DNA of 64,000 nt, taken from positions 97,501 to 161,500 of the forward strand of contig NZ_AP018400.1 of assembly GCF_003609975.1 (NCBI RefSeq), given 5' to 3'. Positions 55,738-64,000 of the stretch are shown here, in pieces (position 1 is the stretch's first letter; each line of letters opens with the position of its first letter). Made by a program: the position numbers and the translations under genes. The stretch comes from Streptococcus ruminantium (GTDB lineage: Bacteria > Bacillota > Bacilli > Lactobacillales > Streptococcaceae). The notes below the pieces were generated by a model. That model was not told where the DNA came from. It ran no database searches and saw only the letters and a program-made list of their open reading frames with translations.

Positions 55738-57941
55738 CCGATTGAGAAGAAAGTAAATGGTGCAGAAAGTGCAGATCTAGCTAGTCGTCAAGAAGTATTT
55801 ACTTACACAATTGATACAATTGTTCCGACTGGGGCTTTTGCCTTTGAAGTAAGTGATACATTAAAAGATGTTTTGACGTTTGAAGGCGCTGTGACTGCAA
55901 CCTTATCAGGTAAATCAATCGCACAAAGTCAAATTTCTATTGACGGACAGACCGTCACCGTTAAATTGACGAAACAACAAGTTCGAGAACAAGCAGGCAA
56001 ACCGCTTCATATCGAATTTTCTGCGAAGGTCAAGGATGGTGTTGATTTGACACCATATATGACAAACGGTAAGACAAGTATTCCAAATACTGCAAACTAT
56101 ATTGTCAACAATGACCCAGCAACGAAGAAGGATTCGAATACTGTTCCGGTTTATCCACCGACTCCAAACGAACCTGGCATTGATAAGAAAATCAATCGTG
56201 ATTTGACACATCTTAATGTGGAAGTTAATAAATCGTACATGTACAACGTAACGGCGAACCTTCCACAAGATATTGCTACGTATCGTGAATTTGTAATAAC
56301 AGATACTCTTGAGTCTGTACTTGCAATCAATGGAGATGTGGTTGCCTATGTGGATGGTTATGCAACTGATGCAGTTAAGGTAACGGTTGAAGGGAACCGT
56401 GTTGTAGCAACTGTTGTAGATTTTGCAAAACTTGCTGGATTTAAACAAATCCAACTTTACATTCCTGCTTATATCAAGTCTGATGCTGATTTGACTGCTT
56501 ATGTGACAAATAATGTTGCAAGCATTCCAAATACTGCTAGCCTTGAGTTTACAGATAGCAATGGAGTGAAGAAACGTAAAGATACTACTCCAGTAACAGT
56601 GACTCCGCCGACACCTGATACCCCACCAACTCCACCGGTGAATCCTCCACAACCAGGAACACCTGTGAAGACAGTTAGTCGTGTAGAGGGCTTGGAACAA
56701 ACAAATTATCTGGCTCTTCTACAAGCAACGGAATCGTTCCGCTTCGACATTAAATCAGTTGTTCCAACGGACGAAGCTGAAGACAGACGGTTGAATCTAA
56801 CAAGCATCACTATCACCGATCAATTGGATCCGCTATTCACTGTGGACAAAGCTAAAGTGGCTGTGAAACTAACAAATGCACCGACATCAAATGCAAATTA
56901 TATTGATGAAGATGTAGAAAAAGCACAAGCAGAACTTGATGCTGAAAAAGCTAAGTTGGAAGAAATTAAGAAATCTAGCCAAACAGAAGCTAGTGCGGCA
57001 GCTCTTTCAGAGGCGCAGAAAGTAGTTGCAAGACTAGAGACTGAATTAGCTGAGGCTCAAGCTAAGCTGACAGAACTTAAGACGTCAGCAACATCAGCGA
57101 CAACAGAGTCCTCCTCATCCACAGAAGTATCGGCAGCCAATCCGGTAGATATGATTGCTACTGATCATTCTTCAGAAATCGCTGCACAAGAGGTAGTTAT
57201 AGCAGAACTCCAAGCTAAATTGGAGGCTGCAAAACAAAGAGTACAAGCAGCACAAGAAGTCTTGGCCAAAGCAAAAACTCCTTCCGAAGTGAAAGTTGAA
57301 GCTGATAATCAAGAAAAAGTTGTAGTTGCAAAACAAAAAGTTCTTGATGAAGCGAAAGAAAAACAAGCTAAAGTTCAAGAACGTGTGGAACAATTTGCTA
57401 AAGTCAATGACAAAGGTGAATTGACAGCGGAAGCAATTGCTGCTCTAGGTGGAACCATTAAAGTAGACGGACAATTTGTAACGGTTGACTTTACGGATGA
57501 ATATACTATGGAAGCCTTGAAAGGTTATACCGTAAATGTGATTATTTACTCAAGCATCACAGATGTGAATGCCTTGACAATTGATCACTTTACTAAGGGT
57601 ATTGATAATACTGCAACAGTACAATTCAATCATGACCCAAGTGATAATCTTACTAAGAAGACAAACAAGGTAACTGTAGTACCGCCTAAGAATGAGACAC
57701 CGCCACCACCGGCAACACCTGATAAACCAAAAGGTGACTTGCCAACTCCACCAACTCCACCAACAGAACCAACACCGCCACCTTCTTCAGGACCAATTCT
57801 TCCGAAAACAGGTACTAATGAAAACGGGGTGTATGCTATCGTTGGTATCATTCTTGGAGCCTTGACCTTTGTGCTTAGAAAACGCAAGGATAACGATAGT
57901 CTCTAAGAGAATCTATAGGCATCTTGCATGCTTTAACAAGG

Positions 57942-57989
57942 ACAACCCGGGTTTTAGTCACAAAGAACTACGAACTCGGGTTGTTTTTG
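57942..57989 (+). terminator. Terminator of the surface-protein transcript
   Basis: ACAACCCGGGTT pairs with AACTCGGGTTGT (one mismatch) and is followed by TTTTG. Confidence 0.82.
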
Positions 57990-58049
57990 ACTTTTGAAAT
58001 TGTAAATTATGATATACTACTACTTAGAAAGGAATTATGGAGAAAAAAT

Positions 58050-58625
58050 ATGAAAAAAAGAGAAATTTTCACGATTTCTGTAATAGCAATTCTTGTTGTA
58101 AGTGCAGCTATTTATTTGGGAATGACAGCCAATTTAACACAAAGCAGCCCCGCCAAAACAGAGGTCAGTCAAAGCTCAAGTCAGCCTTCTGATTCAGAAC
58201 TTCGCTCCTTGACAGAAACCATCAATAAAAGTAAGTTTTTAGATGCAAATGACAAAGAAATGACTTTGGCGAATTTTGCAGATAAACCATCCATTGTTGT
58301 ATTTTGGGCGAGCTGGTGTCCAGATTGTCAAGCGCAATTACCTATTTTAGCTAAGTTGTATGAGAAGTACGGTAAGGATGTCAACTTTGTATTTTTAAAT
58401 GTTGTAGATGGAACACGTGAAACGAAAGTGAATGGTCAGAAATATTTGACTGAAAAATATCCATTTACCTATTATCAGGATAAAGGTATGAGTGTTGCTG
58501 ATAGTATGGGGGTGAAGAATATCCCAACAATGTTCATATTGAATAAAAAGAAGGAAATAGTAACAGCATTTCGTGGTAACCGAACAGAAGAAGTTATAGC
58601 CACAGCACTTGAGGCCGTAAAATAA
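58050..58625 (+). CDS. Membrane-anchored thioredoxin-like (TlpA/ResA-type) protein
   Basis: 191 aa from ATG 58050 (MKKREIFTISVIAILVV), with GGAG upstream; the frame is open back to 57924. One N-terminal hydrophobic segment, then a Ser/Gln-rich linker and a thioredoxin-fold domain with WASWCPDCQAQLP (Cys-Pro-Asp-Cys) and cis-Pro GVKNIPTMFILN. No lipobox Cys is evident, so it is probably a signal-anchored extracytoplasmic thiol-disulfide protein. It might assist disulfide or methionine-sulfoxide repair; no partner gene is adjacent. A TGA-extended TATACT (58013-58018) is the likely -10. Confidence 0.85.
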   Translation: MKKREIFTISVIAILVVSAAIYLGMTANLTQSSPAKTEVSQSSSQPSDSELRSLTETINKSKFLDANDKEMTLANFADKPSIVVFWASWCPDCQAQLPILAKLYEKYGKDVNFVFLNVVDGTRETKVNGQKYLTEKYPFTYYQDKGMSVADSMGVKNIPTMFILNKKKEIVTAFRGNRTEEVIATALEAVK

Positions 58626-58735
58626 TAGTATCTAACGAATCTTACTTTGATCAGACAGACAGTAATACCGAAATAGAAATCAAATCTATTGTTTTTTCGG
58701 ACACCTGTAGATGCTTTTCTACAGTATACAAAGTC

Positions 58736-58764
58736 TTGCAATTTTCGGTAAATAATTATATAAT
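58736..58764 (+). promoter_or_regulatory. gapA promoter
   Basis: TTGCAA (58736-58741), 17-base spacer, TATAAT (58759-58764), followed by a leader of about 105 bases and AAGGAGG before the start. Confidence 0.85.
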
Positions 58765-58875
58765 AAAAATGTTGAAAAGATGCTTGTAGGCTTACAAGTT
58801 AATATTTTCACAAAAGGATTAAAAGGCATGCCTTTTAAAATATAGAACTCGATTTTCATAAGGAGGAAATCATTC

Positions 58876-59886
58876 ATGGTAGTTAAAGTTGGTATTAACG
58901 GTTTCGGACGTATCGGTCGTCTTGCTTTCCGTCGTATCCAAAACGTTGAAGGTGTTGAAGTAACTCGTATCAATGACCTTACAGATCCAGTGATGCTTGC
59001 ACACTTGTTGAAGTATGACACAACTCAAGGTCGTTTTGATGGTACTGTTGAAGTTAAAGACGGTGGTTTTGAAGTTAACGGTAAATTCGTTAAAGTTTCT
59101 GCTGAGCGTGAGCCAGGAAACATTGACTGGGCTACTGATGGCGTAGATATTGTTTTGGAAGCAACAGGTTTCTTTGCTTCTAAAGAAAAAGCTGAGCAAC
59201 ACATTCACGCTAACGGTGCTAAGAAAGTTGTTATTACTGCTCCTGGTGGTAACGATGTGAAGACAGTTGTTTTCAACACTAACCACGACATCCTTGACGG
59301 TACTGAAACAGTTATCTCAGGTGCTTCATGTACTACAAACTGTTTGGCACCAATGGCTAAAGCTCTTCACGATGCGTTTGGCGTTCAAAAAGGTTTGATG
59401 ACTACAATCCACGGTTACACTGGTGACCAAATGGTTCTTGACGGACCACACCGTGGTGGTGACCTTCGTCGTGCTCGTGCTGCTGCAGCAAACATCGTTC
59501 CTAACTCAACTGGTGCAGCTAAAGCTATCGGTTTGGTAATCCCAGAATTGAATGGTAAACTTGATGGTGCCGCACAACGTGTTCCAGTTCCAACAGGTTC
59601 TGTAACTGAATTGGTTGCGACTCTTGATAAGAAAGTAACTGCTGACGAAGTAAACGCTGCTATGAAAGCTGCTGCTACTGAATCATTCGGTTACACTGAA
59701 GATCCACTTGTATCTTCAGACATCGTGGGTATCTCATTCGGTTCATTGTTTGACGCAACTCAAACTAAAGTAATTGAAGTGGATGGCGAGCAATTGGTGA
59801 AAGTTGTATCATGGTACGACAACGAAATGTCTTACACTGCACAACTTGTACGTACGCTTGAGTACTTTGCAAAAATTGCTAAATAA
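58876..59886 (+). CDS. gapA: Glyceraldehyde-3-phosphate dehydrogenase
   Basis: 336 aa. NAD-binding [15 protein letters not shown], catalytic [12 protein letters not shown] with the reactive Cys, and the conserved [23 protein letters not shown] of streptococcal GapA (ends quoted). It makes 1,3-bisphosphoglycerate in glycolysis and is also found on the streptococcal surface. Strong codon bias. Its pathway partner pgk starts at 63294, separated by three genes. Confidence 0.97.
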   Translation: MVVKVGINGFGRIGRLAFRRIQNVEGVEVTRINDLTDPVMLAHLLKYDTTQGRFDGTVEVKDGGFEVNGKFVKVSAEREPGNIDWATDGVDIVLEATGFFASKEKAEQHIHANGAKKVVITAPGGNDVKTVVFNTNHDILDGTETVISGASCTTNCLAPMAKALHDAFGVQKGLMTTIHGYTGDQMVLDGPHRGGDLRRARAAAANIVPNSTGAAKAIGLVIPELNGKLDGAAQRVPVPTGSVTELVATLDKKVTADEVNAAMKAAATESFGYTEDPLVSSDIVGISFGSLFDATQTKVIEVDGEQLVKVVSWYDNEMSYTAQLVRTLEYFAKIAK

Positions 59887-59900
59887 TTTTGGTTTTATTG

Positions 59901-59929
59901 AAAAAGAAGGACTTCGGTCCTTCTTTTTT
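59901..59929 (+). terminator. gapA terminator
   Basis: AAAAAGAAGGAC pairs with GTCCTTCTTTTTT around a TTCG-type loop. Confidence 0.93.
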
Positions 59930-59935
59930 GTGTGC

Positions 59936-60160
59936 CATGGAAGTAGAGCGAAGGATTGGACAACCAATGACAATCTCTTAAATTAGGGTTGCCTATTCCA
60001 CTTCTTTGTCTGAAAAGACAGTAGTTCAAAAGTATAAATGGCGGTTATGACAGGATGGAACAAATAGAATGACTCTACAGAATGAGAGGTAAGAGAGTCT
60101 ATGTACTCGTTAAAAGTTAGTTGACAAACGGTAGCCACGGTGGTATGAGATTGACCTTAC
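59936..60160 (+). repeat. Dispersed repeat, copy B (pair with 5637-5850)
   Basis: It shares ATGGAAGTAGAGC, CTGAAAAGA...CAGTAG, AGAATGAGA, ACTCGTTAAAAGTTAGTT and CACGGTGGTATGAGA with copy A, in the same order. The remaining gap to 60250 holds no recognisable gene. Confidence 0.55.
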
Positions 60161-60254
60161 TTGATTCTGTAGTGATTGTGAGGTCTAAAGATGCATTTAG
60201 AAGTTATGCATTTATCTTGCTTTTGTCAGAGACTGTCTAAAAAATAGAATTTTA

Positions 60255-60293
60255 TTTTTAAAAGTATATACTTTTAAAAAAATATGTTATACT
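60255..60293 (+). promoter_or_regulatory. Palindromic operator and promoter before the GntR gene
   Basis: A perfect 26-bp palindrome occupies 60255-60280, centre AAAGTATATACTTT, flanked by T5 and A5. A TGT-extended -10 TATACT lies at 60288-60293, so the palindrome covers the -35 region. This is the layout expected of an autoregulating GntR-type repressor. Confidence 0.7.
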
Positions 60294-60326
60294 TATGATG
60301 TAAAGGGAAAGAGAGGAGGGAGTTTT

Positions 60327-61040
60327 ATCGGAAAAATAAAACCGAGGTATCTTGTTATCTGTCAGGATATACGTGAAAAAATCCAAGAAGGAACCTATGC
60401 CATCAATGATAAATTGCCGGATGGTCAAACGCTGGCTAGTCAATATGGAGTTAGTCTATTGACCCTAAAGCGTGCCTTGGATTTGTTGGTGGCAGAAGGC
60501 TTTATTATTCGCCGTCGGGGAGATGGTACTCTGGTTAGGGATTGGAAAAGCAAGGGGTTATCTCGCTTGTATTCATTGAAAGGAACCTATCACGATTATA
60601 GGGAGCATGTAACTTCTAAAATCCTTAAGTTCGAGGTTATTCATCCATCCGCTCAGGTTGCCAGTAAATTATGCGTCAATCAAGATAGCTTTGTCTATGA
60701 AATTCAACGACTAAGAATCCTGGATGATCGGCCAATCATTATGGAGTATAGCTACATGCCTGTTGATGTCATTCCAGGATTAAGTACGAAACATTTGGAA
60801 CAATCTATCTATGGCTACATACAGGATGAGCTAGGATATAAGATTCACAGTGCCTTTGTAAAGGTCGCTGGAGTTCGTCCCAATGCTATAGAACAGCTAG
60901 AAATGAATCTCTCAGACACGGACTTTCTAATGGAGACCGAACGAGTTAGCTCCTTGGGGAATTGTAAGACCTTTGAATACTCGATTGCTCGTCACTTGCC
61001 AGATGTCTTTCATTTTGAGACCGTTATCTTTCATCACTAA
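60327..61040 (+). CDS. GntR/HutC-family transcriptional regulator with ATC in the start position
   Basis: From 60327 the frame gives 237 aa, beginning GKIKPRYLVICQDIREKI after the first codon. It has a complete winged HTH (DKLPDGQTLASQYGVSLLTL; RRRGDGTLV) and a UTRA effector domain (about 80-235; FVYEIQRLRILDDRPIIMEY). AGGAGG at 60314-60319 is seven bases before ATC 60327, exactly where ATG is expected. The next usable codon, TTG 60414, would remove the first HTH-domain helix and has no SD. It is either initiated at a rare ATC codon, expressed poorly, or inactivated. It likely controls the following adh and aldo/keto reductase genes. Confidence 0.78.
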   Translation: MGKIKPRYLVICQDIREKIQEGTYAINDKLPDGQTLASQYGVSLLTLKRALDLLVAEGFIIRRRGDGTLVRDWKSKGLSRLYSLKGTYHDYREHVTSKILKFEVIHPSAQVASKLCVNQDSFVYEIQRLRILDDRPIIMEYSYMPVDVIPGLSTKHLEQSIYGYIQDELGYKIHSAFVKVAGVRPNAIEQLEMNLSDTDFLMETERVSSLGNCKTFEYSIARHLPDVFHFETVIFHH

Positions 61041-61062
61041 TTAACTTTGGAAAGGAAATAAG

Positions 61063-62259
61063 ATGAGAAATTTTCGCTTGCAAATTCCAACGGATATCCG
61101 TTTTGGAAGGGAGCGCTTGGCTGAATTGCCAGAGGTTTTATCAGCCTTTGGGAAAAGAGTGCTTTTTGCTTACGGAGGTGGTTCGATCAAAAAATCTGGT
61201 CTCTATGATAAGATTACTCAGCTTTTAAACGAAAATGATTTTACAGTTGTCGAATTAGCAGGGATTGAGCCAAATCCCCGCATTGAATCGGTTCGTCAAG
61301 GTGCAAGCTTGATCCGTGACAATGACTTGGAAGTCATCTTGGCTGTTGGTGGGGGATCAGTTGTAGATGCCAGTAAGGTCATGGCAGCAGCCGTTTACTA
61401 TGATGGGGATGCTTGGGACTTGGTTGAAGATTCTAGTCTGATTGGCAAGGCCATTCCGATTGTTGATGTACTGACCCTAGCTGCTACAGGGACGGAGATG
61501 AATCGCGATGCGGTGATTTCGAATATGGCCATCAATGAAAAGCTCGACACCAGTGGTTGGGAATTGATTCCAAGAGCTTCTTTCTTAGATCCGAGTTTGA
61601 CTTTTACGGTTTCCAAGTGGCAAACTGCTGCAGGAGCCGCAGATATGATGAGTCATCTTTTTGAGCAATACTTTAATCGTACGGAAGGAGTAGATGTTCA
61701 GGATAGTATAGCAGAAGGTCTGCTAAAAACCATCATCAAGCATGCCCCTGTAGCTATCCAAGAACCTGAAAACTACACTGCTCGGGCTAACTTGCTCTGG
61801 GCTTCAACTCTGGCTCTCAATGGTTTGGTTTCTAAAGGTCGTATTGATGGTTGGACTTGTCATCCGATTGAACACGAACTATCCGCTTATTATGATATTA
61901 CTCACGGTATTGGCCTGGCTATTTTGACACCACGCTGGATGAAGTTCTGCATTGATACAGATCCAACAACTCATACAAAATTTGCAACTTACGCTCGTAC
62001 CGTCTGGGGACTTGATGGAGGTTCTGATGAAGAATTAGCAAGACAAGCTGTTGCAAAGACTTACCACTTCTTTGAAAGTCAACTGGAAATCCCTATGACT
62101 TTGCCTGAAGTCGGTATTGAAAATCAAGATTTGGTCAGGGAGATGAGCGAGAAGGCGGTTGAGCATGGTAATCTTGGCCAAAATATTTTTGTGACTTTGG
62201 ATGTGTCAGATGTAGAACAGATCATCTCAGCATCCTTTAACCCAATGAAAACATTTTAA
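61063..62259 (+). CDS. Iron-containing alcohol dehydrogenase (butanol dehydrogenase type)
   Basis: 398 aa, group III ADH. The nucleotide motif VGGGSVVDASKV lies near 105 and the TATGTEMNRDAVISN-like LAATGTEMN block near 147. The metal-site region GAADMMSHLFEQYF and HPIEHELSAYYDITHGIGLA supplies His and Asp ligands. It is similar to YqhD/BdhA proteins that reduce aldehydes with NADPH. SD AAAGGAA. It starts 22 bases after the GntR gene and ends 12 bases before the aldo/keto reductase gene. Confidence 0.9.
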   Translation: MRNFRLQIPTDIRFGRERLAELPEVLSAFGKRVLFAYGGGSIKKSGLYDKITQLLNENDFTVVELAGIEPNPRIESVRQGASLIRDNDLEVILAVGGGSVVDASKVMAAAVYYDGDAWDLVEDSSLIGKAIPIVDVLTLAATGTEMNRDAVISNMAINEKLDTSGWELIPRASFLDPSLTFTVSKWQTAAGAADMMSHLFEQYFNRTEGVDVQDSIAEGLLKTIIKHAPVAIQEPENYTARANLLWASTLALNGLVSKGRIDGWTCHPIEHELSAYYDITHGIGLAILTPRWMKFCIDTDPTTHTKFATYARTVWGLDGGSDEELARQAVAKTYHFFESQLEIPMTLPEVGIENQDLVREMSEKAVEHGNLGQNIFVTLDVSDVEQIISASFNPMKTF

Positions 62260-62271
62260 TGGAGGACATTC

Positions 62272-63114
62272 ATGGAAAACTATACTTTATCTAACGGTGT
62301 AAAAATCCCAAAAATTGGTTTTGGAACTTGGCAAATCTCAGAAGGGGAAGAGGTTTACAATAGTGTCAGTCATGCCCTCAAACTTGGCTATACTCACGTG
62401 GATACTGCTCAGATTTACGGTAATGAGGTGGGTGTTGGTCGCGCGATTGCAGATAGCGGCTTGTCTCGTGAGGATATTTTCTTGACGACCAAGGTTTGGA
62501 ATGATAAGCATGATTATGAATTAGCAAAAGCTTCAATTGATGAATCTTTGGAAAAATTAGGTGTTGATTATGTAGATTTGCTGTTGATTCACTGGCCAAA
62601 TCCGATAGCCTTGCGTGAAAATGATGCATGGAAGTTAGGGAATGCCGGTGCTTGGAAGGCTATGGAAGAGGCCTACAAGGCTGGAAAAGTCCGAGCAATA
62701 GGCGTCTCTAATTTTATGATTCGGCATCTGCAAGCTCTCTTTGAAACGGCTGAAATCAAGCCTCATGTTAATCAAGTTCTATTGGCACCTGGTTGTCCTC
62801 AAGAAGAATTGGCTCATTTCTGCCGTCAGCATGATATTTTGCTAGAGGCATACAGTCCTCTTGGAACAGGCTCTATCTTTAGCAATTCGGTAGTTCAAGA
62901 AATTGCAACAAAATACGAGAAATCCGTTGCTCAAGTCGCTTTGCGGTGGTCTTTAGAAAAAGGTTTCTTACCGTTGCCAAAATCTGTTACTCCTAAAAAT
63001 ATTGAAGCCAATTTGCAAATCTTTGATTTTGAGCTGACTGTAGAAGATATTGCAGAATTGGATAAGGTTGAAGGGGTTAGTCAGCAGAAAGATCCTGACC
63101 AAGTTGGTTTTTAA
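62272..63114 (+). CDS. Aldo/keto reductase (AKR5-like)
   Basis: 280 aa TIM-barrel enzyme. The catalytic tetrad is seen in DTAQIYGNE (Asp and Tyr), LTTKVWN (Lys) and LIHWPNP (His). Phosphate-binding tail: PLPKSVTPKNIEANLQIFDF. It likely reduces carbonyls with NADPH. With the adjacent ADH and GntR it looks like an aldehyde or ketone detoxification unit; the inducer is not evident. SD GGAGGA. Confidence 0.9.
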   Translation: MENYTLSNGVKIPKIGFGTWQISEGEEVYNSVSHALKLGYTHVDTAQIYGNEVGVGRAIADSGLSREDIFLTTKVWNDKHDYELAKASIDESLEKLGVDYVDLLLIHWPNPIALRENDAWKLGNAGAWKAMEEAYKAGKVRAIGVSNFMIRHLQALFETAEIKPHVNQVLLAPGCPQEELAHFCRQHDILLEAYSPLGTGSIFSNSVVQEIATKYEKSVAQVALRWSLEKGFLPLPKSVTPKNIEANLQIFDFELTVEDIAELDKVEGVSQQKDPDQVGF

Positions 63115-63230
63115 CGAAGAGGAGACTATAATATAAAAAGAAAAAACAAGCAGACATTCGGATATGCAGAGTTACCCTTGAAAAGGGAGAGTATATAATG
63201 TTACATTCCTCACAACATTGGATGTTTCTA

Positions 63231-63259
63231 TCGTCATTTACCAAATAATATGCTATAAT
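63231..63259 (+). promoter_or_regulatory. pgk promoter
   Basis: TCGTCA (63231-63236), 17-base spacer, TGC-extended TATAAT (63254-63259). The extended -10 makes up for the poor -35. Confidence 0.7.
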
Positions 63260-63293
63260 GAGTAGGATAAAAAATTTTAAGGAGTCTTATCTA

Positions 63294-64000
63294 ATGGCAA
63301 AATTGACTGTTAAAGATGTTGATTTGAAAGGTAAAAAAGTTCTTGTTCGTGTGGACTTCAACGTACCTTTGAAAGATGGTGTTATCACCAACGATAACCG
63401 TATTACTGCGGCTCTTCCAACAATCAAGTATATTCTTGAACAAGGTGGACGTGCCATCCTCTTCTCTCACCTTGGTCGTGTGAAAGAAGAAGCCGATAAA
63501 GAAGGCAAATCATTGGCTCCTGTAGCTAAGGCCTTGGCTGAAAAACTTGGTCAAGATGTTGTTTTCCCTGGTAGCACTCGCGGTAGCGACTTGGAAGCAG
63601 CTATCAATGCTTTGGAAGACGGGCAAGTTCTCCTTGTTGAAAATACTCGTTTTGAAGATGTTGATGGTAAGAAAGAATCTAAAAACGACGAAGAACTTGG
63701 TAAATACTGGGCTTCACTCGGTGACGGTATCTTCGTTAATGATGCATTTGGTACTGCACACCGTGCACATGCATCAAACGTTGGTATCTCAGCTAACGTA
63801 GAAAAAGCAGTCGCAGGTTTCCTTTTGGAAAACGAAATTGCTTATATCCAAGAAGCAGTTGAAACACCAGAGCGTCCATTTGTGGCTATCCTTGGCGGTT
63901 CAAAAGTATCTGACAAGATCGGTGTTATCGAAAACTTGCTTGAAAAAGCTGATAAAGTCCTTATCGGTGGTGGTATGACGTATACCTTCTACAAAGCGCA
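63294..64000 (+). CDS. pgk: Phosphoglycerate kinase, 5' part (cut by window end)
   Basis: 235 codons are present. ATG 63294 follows [20 protein letters not shown] (substrate-site Asp and Asn), SHLGRVKEE (substrate His and Arg), [32 protein letters not shown] and the hinge part [16 protein letters not shown] are all normal for Pgk. It makes ATP from 1,3-bisphosphoglycerate. The nucleotide-binding domain lies beyond 64000. Confidence 0.96.
   Translation, partial: MAKLTVKDVDLKGKKVLVRVDFNVPLKDGVITNDNRITAALPTIKYILEQGGRAILFSHLGRVKEEADKEGKSLAPVAKALAEKLGQDVVFPGSTRGSDLEAAINALEDGQVLLVENTRFEDVDGKKESKNDEELGKYWASLGDGIFVNDAFGTAHRAHASNVGISANVEKAVAGFLLENEIAYIQEAVETPERPFVAILGGSKVSDKIGVIENLLEKADKVLIGGGMTYTFYKA

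Larger units (their letters stand above)
49375..57906 (+). pseudogene. Giant vWA fimbrial-type adhesin, C-terminal part (about 2,840 codons)
   Basis: This continues the 47261 gene after a one-base frameshift; there is no SD or sensible start at TTG 49375. It holds about 17 consecutive fimbrial isopeptide D2-type domains of 110-150 aa. Each starts with a Lys in K(K)xxN, has TDEL or VDELD near the middle and ends with an Asn in VPN(T/K)A or IPNTA; these are the residues expected for internal Lys-Asn bonds. Pro/Thr-rich linkers (TPPTPPVTVTPP) separate them. A coiled coil (about 2520-2690) interrupts the last domain. The end has a Pro-rich wall-spanning part, LPKTG, hydrophobic helix and RKRKDNDSL. 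Together with 47261-49435 the intact protein would have about 3,548 aa. No sortase gene is in the window. Confidence 0.88.

Noticed and set aside
55915..56700. 261-aa open frame antisense to the adhesin (and similar antisense frames at 53482-53883, 54364-54909, 17593-18144)
   Set aside because: These are shadows of strongly biased or repetitive coding sequence. None has an SD or a protein family pattern.
45000..58000. Classical sortase-assembled pilus island
   Set aside because: No sortase gene and no separate backbone pilin are present; both proteins have their own LPXTG-type signals and look individually anchored.

Overview
The window is about 64 kb of low-GC Gram-positive chromosome. Gene content and order fit a Streptococcus, most likely S. 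suis: rpoB-rpoC-DUF1033-comG-ackA, pepA-DUF4651-trx-ytpR-ssbB, groESL, rpsL-rpsG-fusA, gapA...pgk, adcRCBA, and a S. mutans-type THF riboswitch before folT. The species call is an inference from gene order and protein flavour; no 16S gene is present. Almost every gene is housekeeping. The accessory material lies in an IS cluster (0.2-5.4 kb), one IS beside the zinc operon (9.5-10.8 kb), a giant surface-protein locus (45.2-57.9 kb) and a small oxidoreductase cassette (60.3-63.1 kb).

Layout. 1-206: tRNA-Gln, tRNA-Leu and terminator. 207-5420: a piled-up IS region with an intact ISL3-family element, an IS110-family recombinase, an IS3-family element whose orfB carries a stop, and a decayed second ISL3-type transposase. 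5976-9456: adcR-adcC-adcB-adcA zinc uptake, followed by an IS3-family insertion that splits the adcA terminator, then copY-copZ with no copA. 11.7-16.2 kb: HIT protein, tyrS, and divergent pbp1b. 16.8-24.4 kb: rpoB and rpoC, separated by an unusual 51-bp tandem hairpin array. 24.5-31.9 kb: DUF1033, an S66 peptidase, the comG pseudopilus operon with its methyltransferase, and ackA. 32.1-34.1 kb: THF riboswitch, folT, folC. 34.4-38.6 kb: pepA, DUF4651, thioredoxin, ytpR, DUF2785, ssbB. 38.8-44.6 kb: CIRCE-groES-groEL, rpsL, rpsG, fusA. 45.2-57.9 kb: a G5-repeat LPXTG protein, then a vWA adhesin of about 3,550 codons with some 18 fimbrial D2-type domains, broken by one frameshift. 58-64 kb: thioredoxin-like lipoprotein or membrane protein, gapA, a GntR regulator, alcohol dehydrogenase, aldo/keto reductase, and the 5' part of pgk.

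The most unusual material is non-coding. (1) A family of foldback repeats sits directly against tyrS, rpoB and rpsG; their stem sequences differ between copies yet stay complementary. (2) A 51-bp array between rpoB and rpoC repeats a terminator-like hairpin and a second hairpin, and its last unit carries compensatory changes. (3) The rpsL leader is closed by a 13-of-14 bp long-range helix. (4) A promoter-hairpin-hairpin-terminator unit lies between pbp1b and rpoB. (5) The GntR gene has a perfectly placed Shine-Dalgarno sequence but ATC where the start codon should be.
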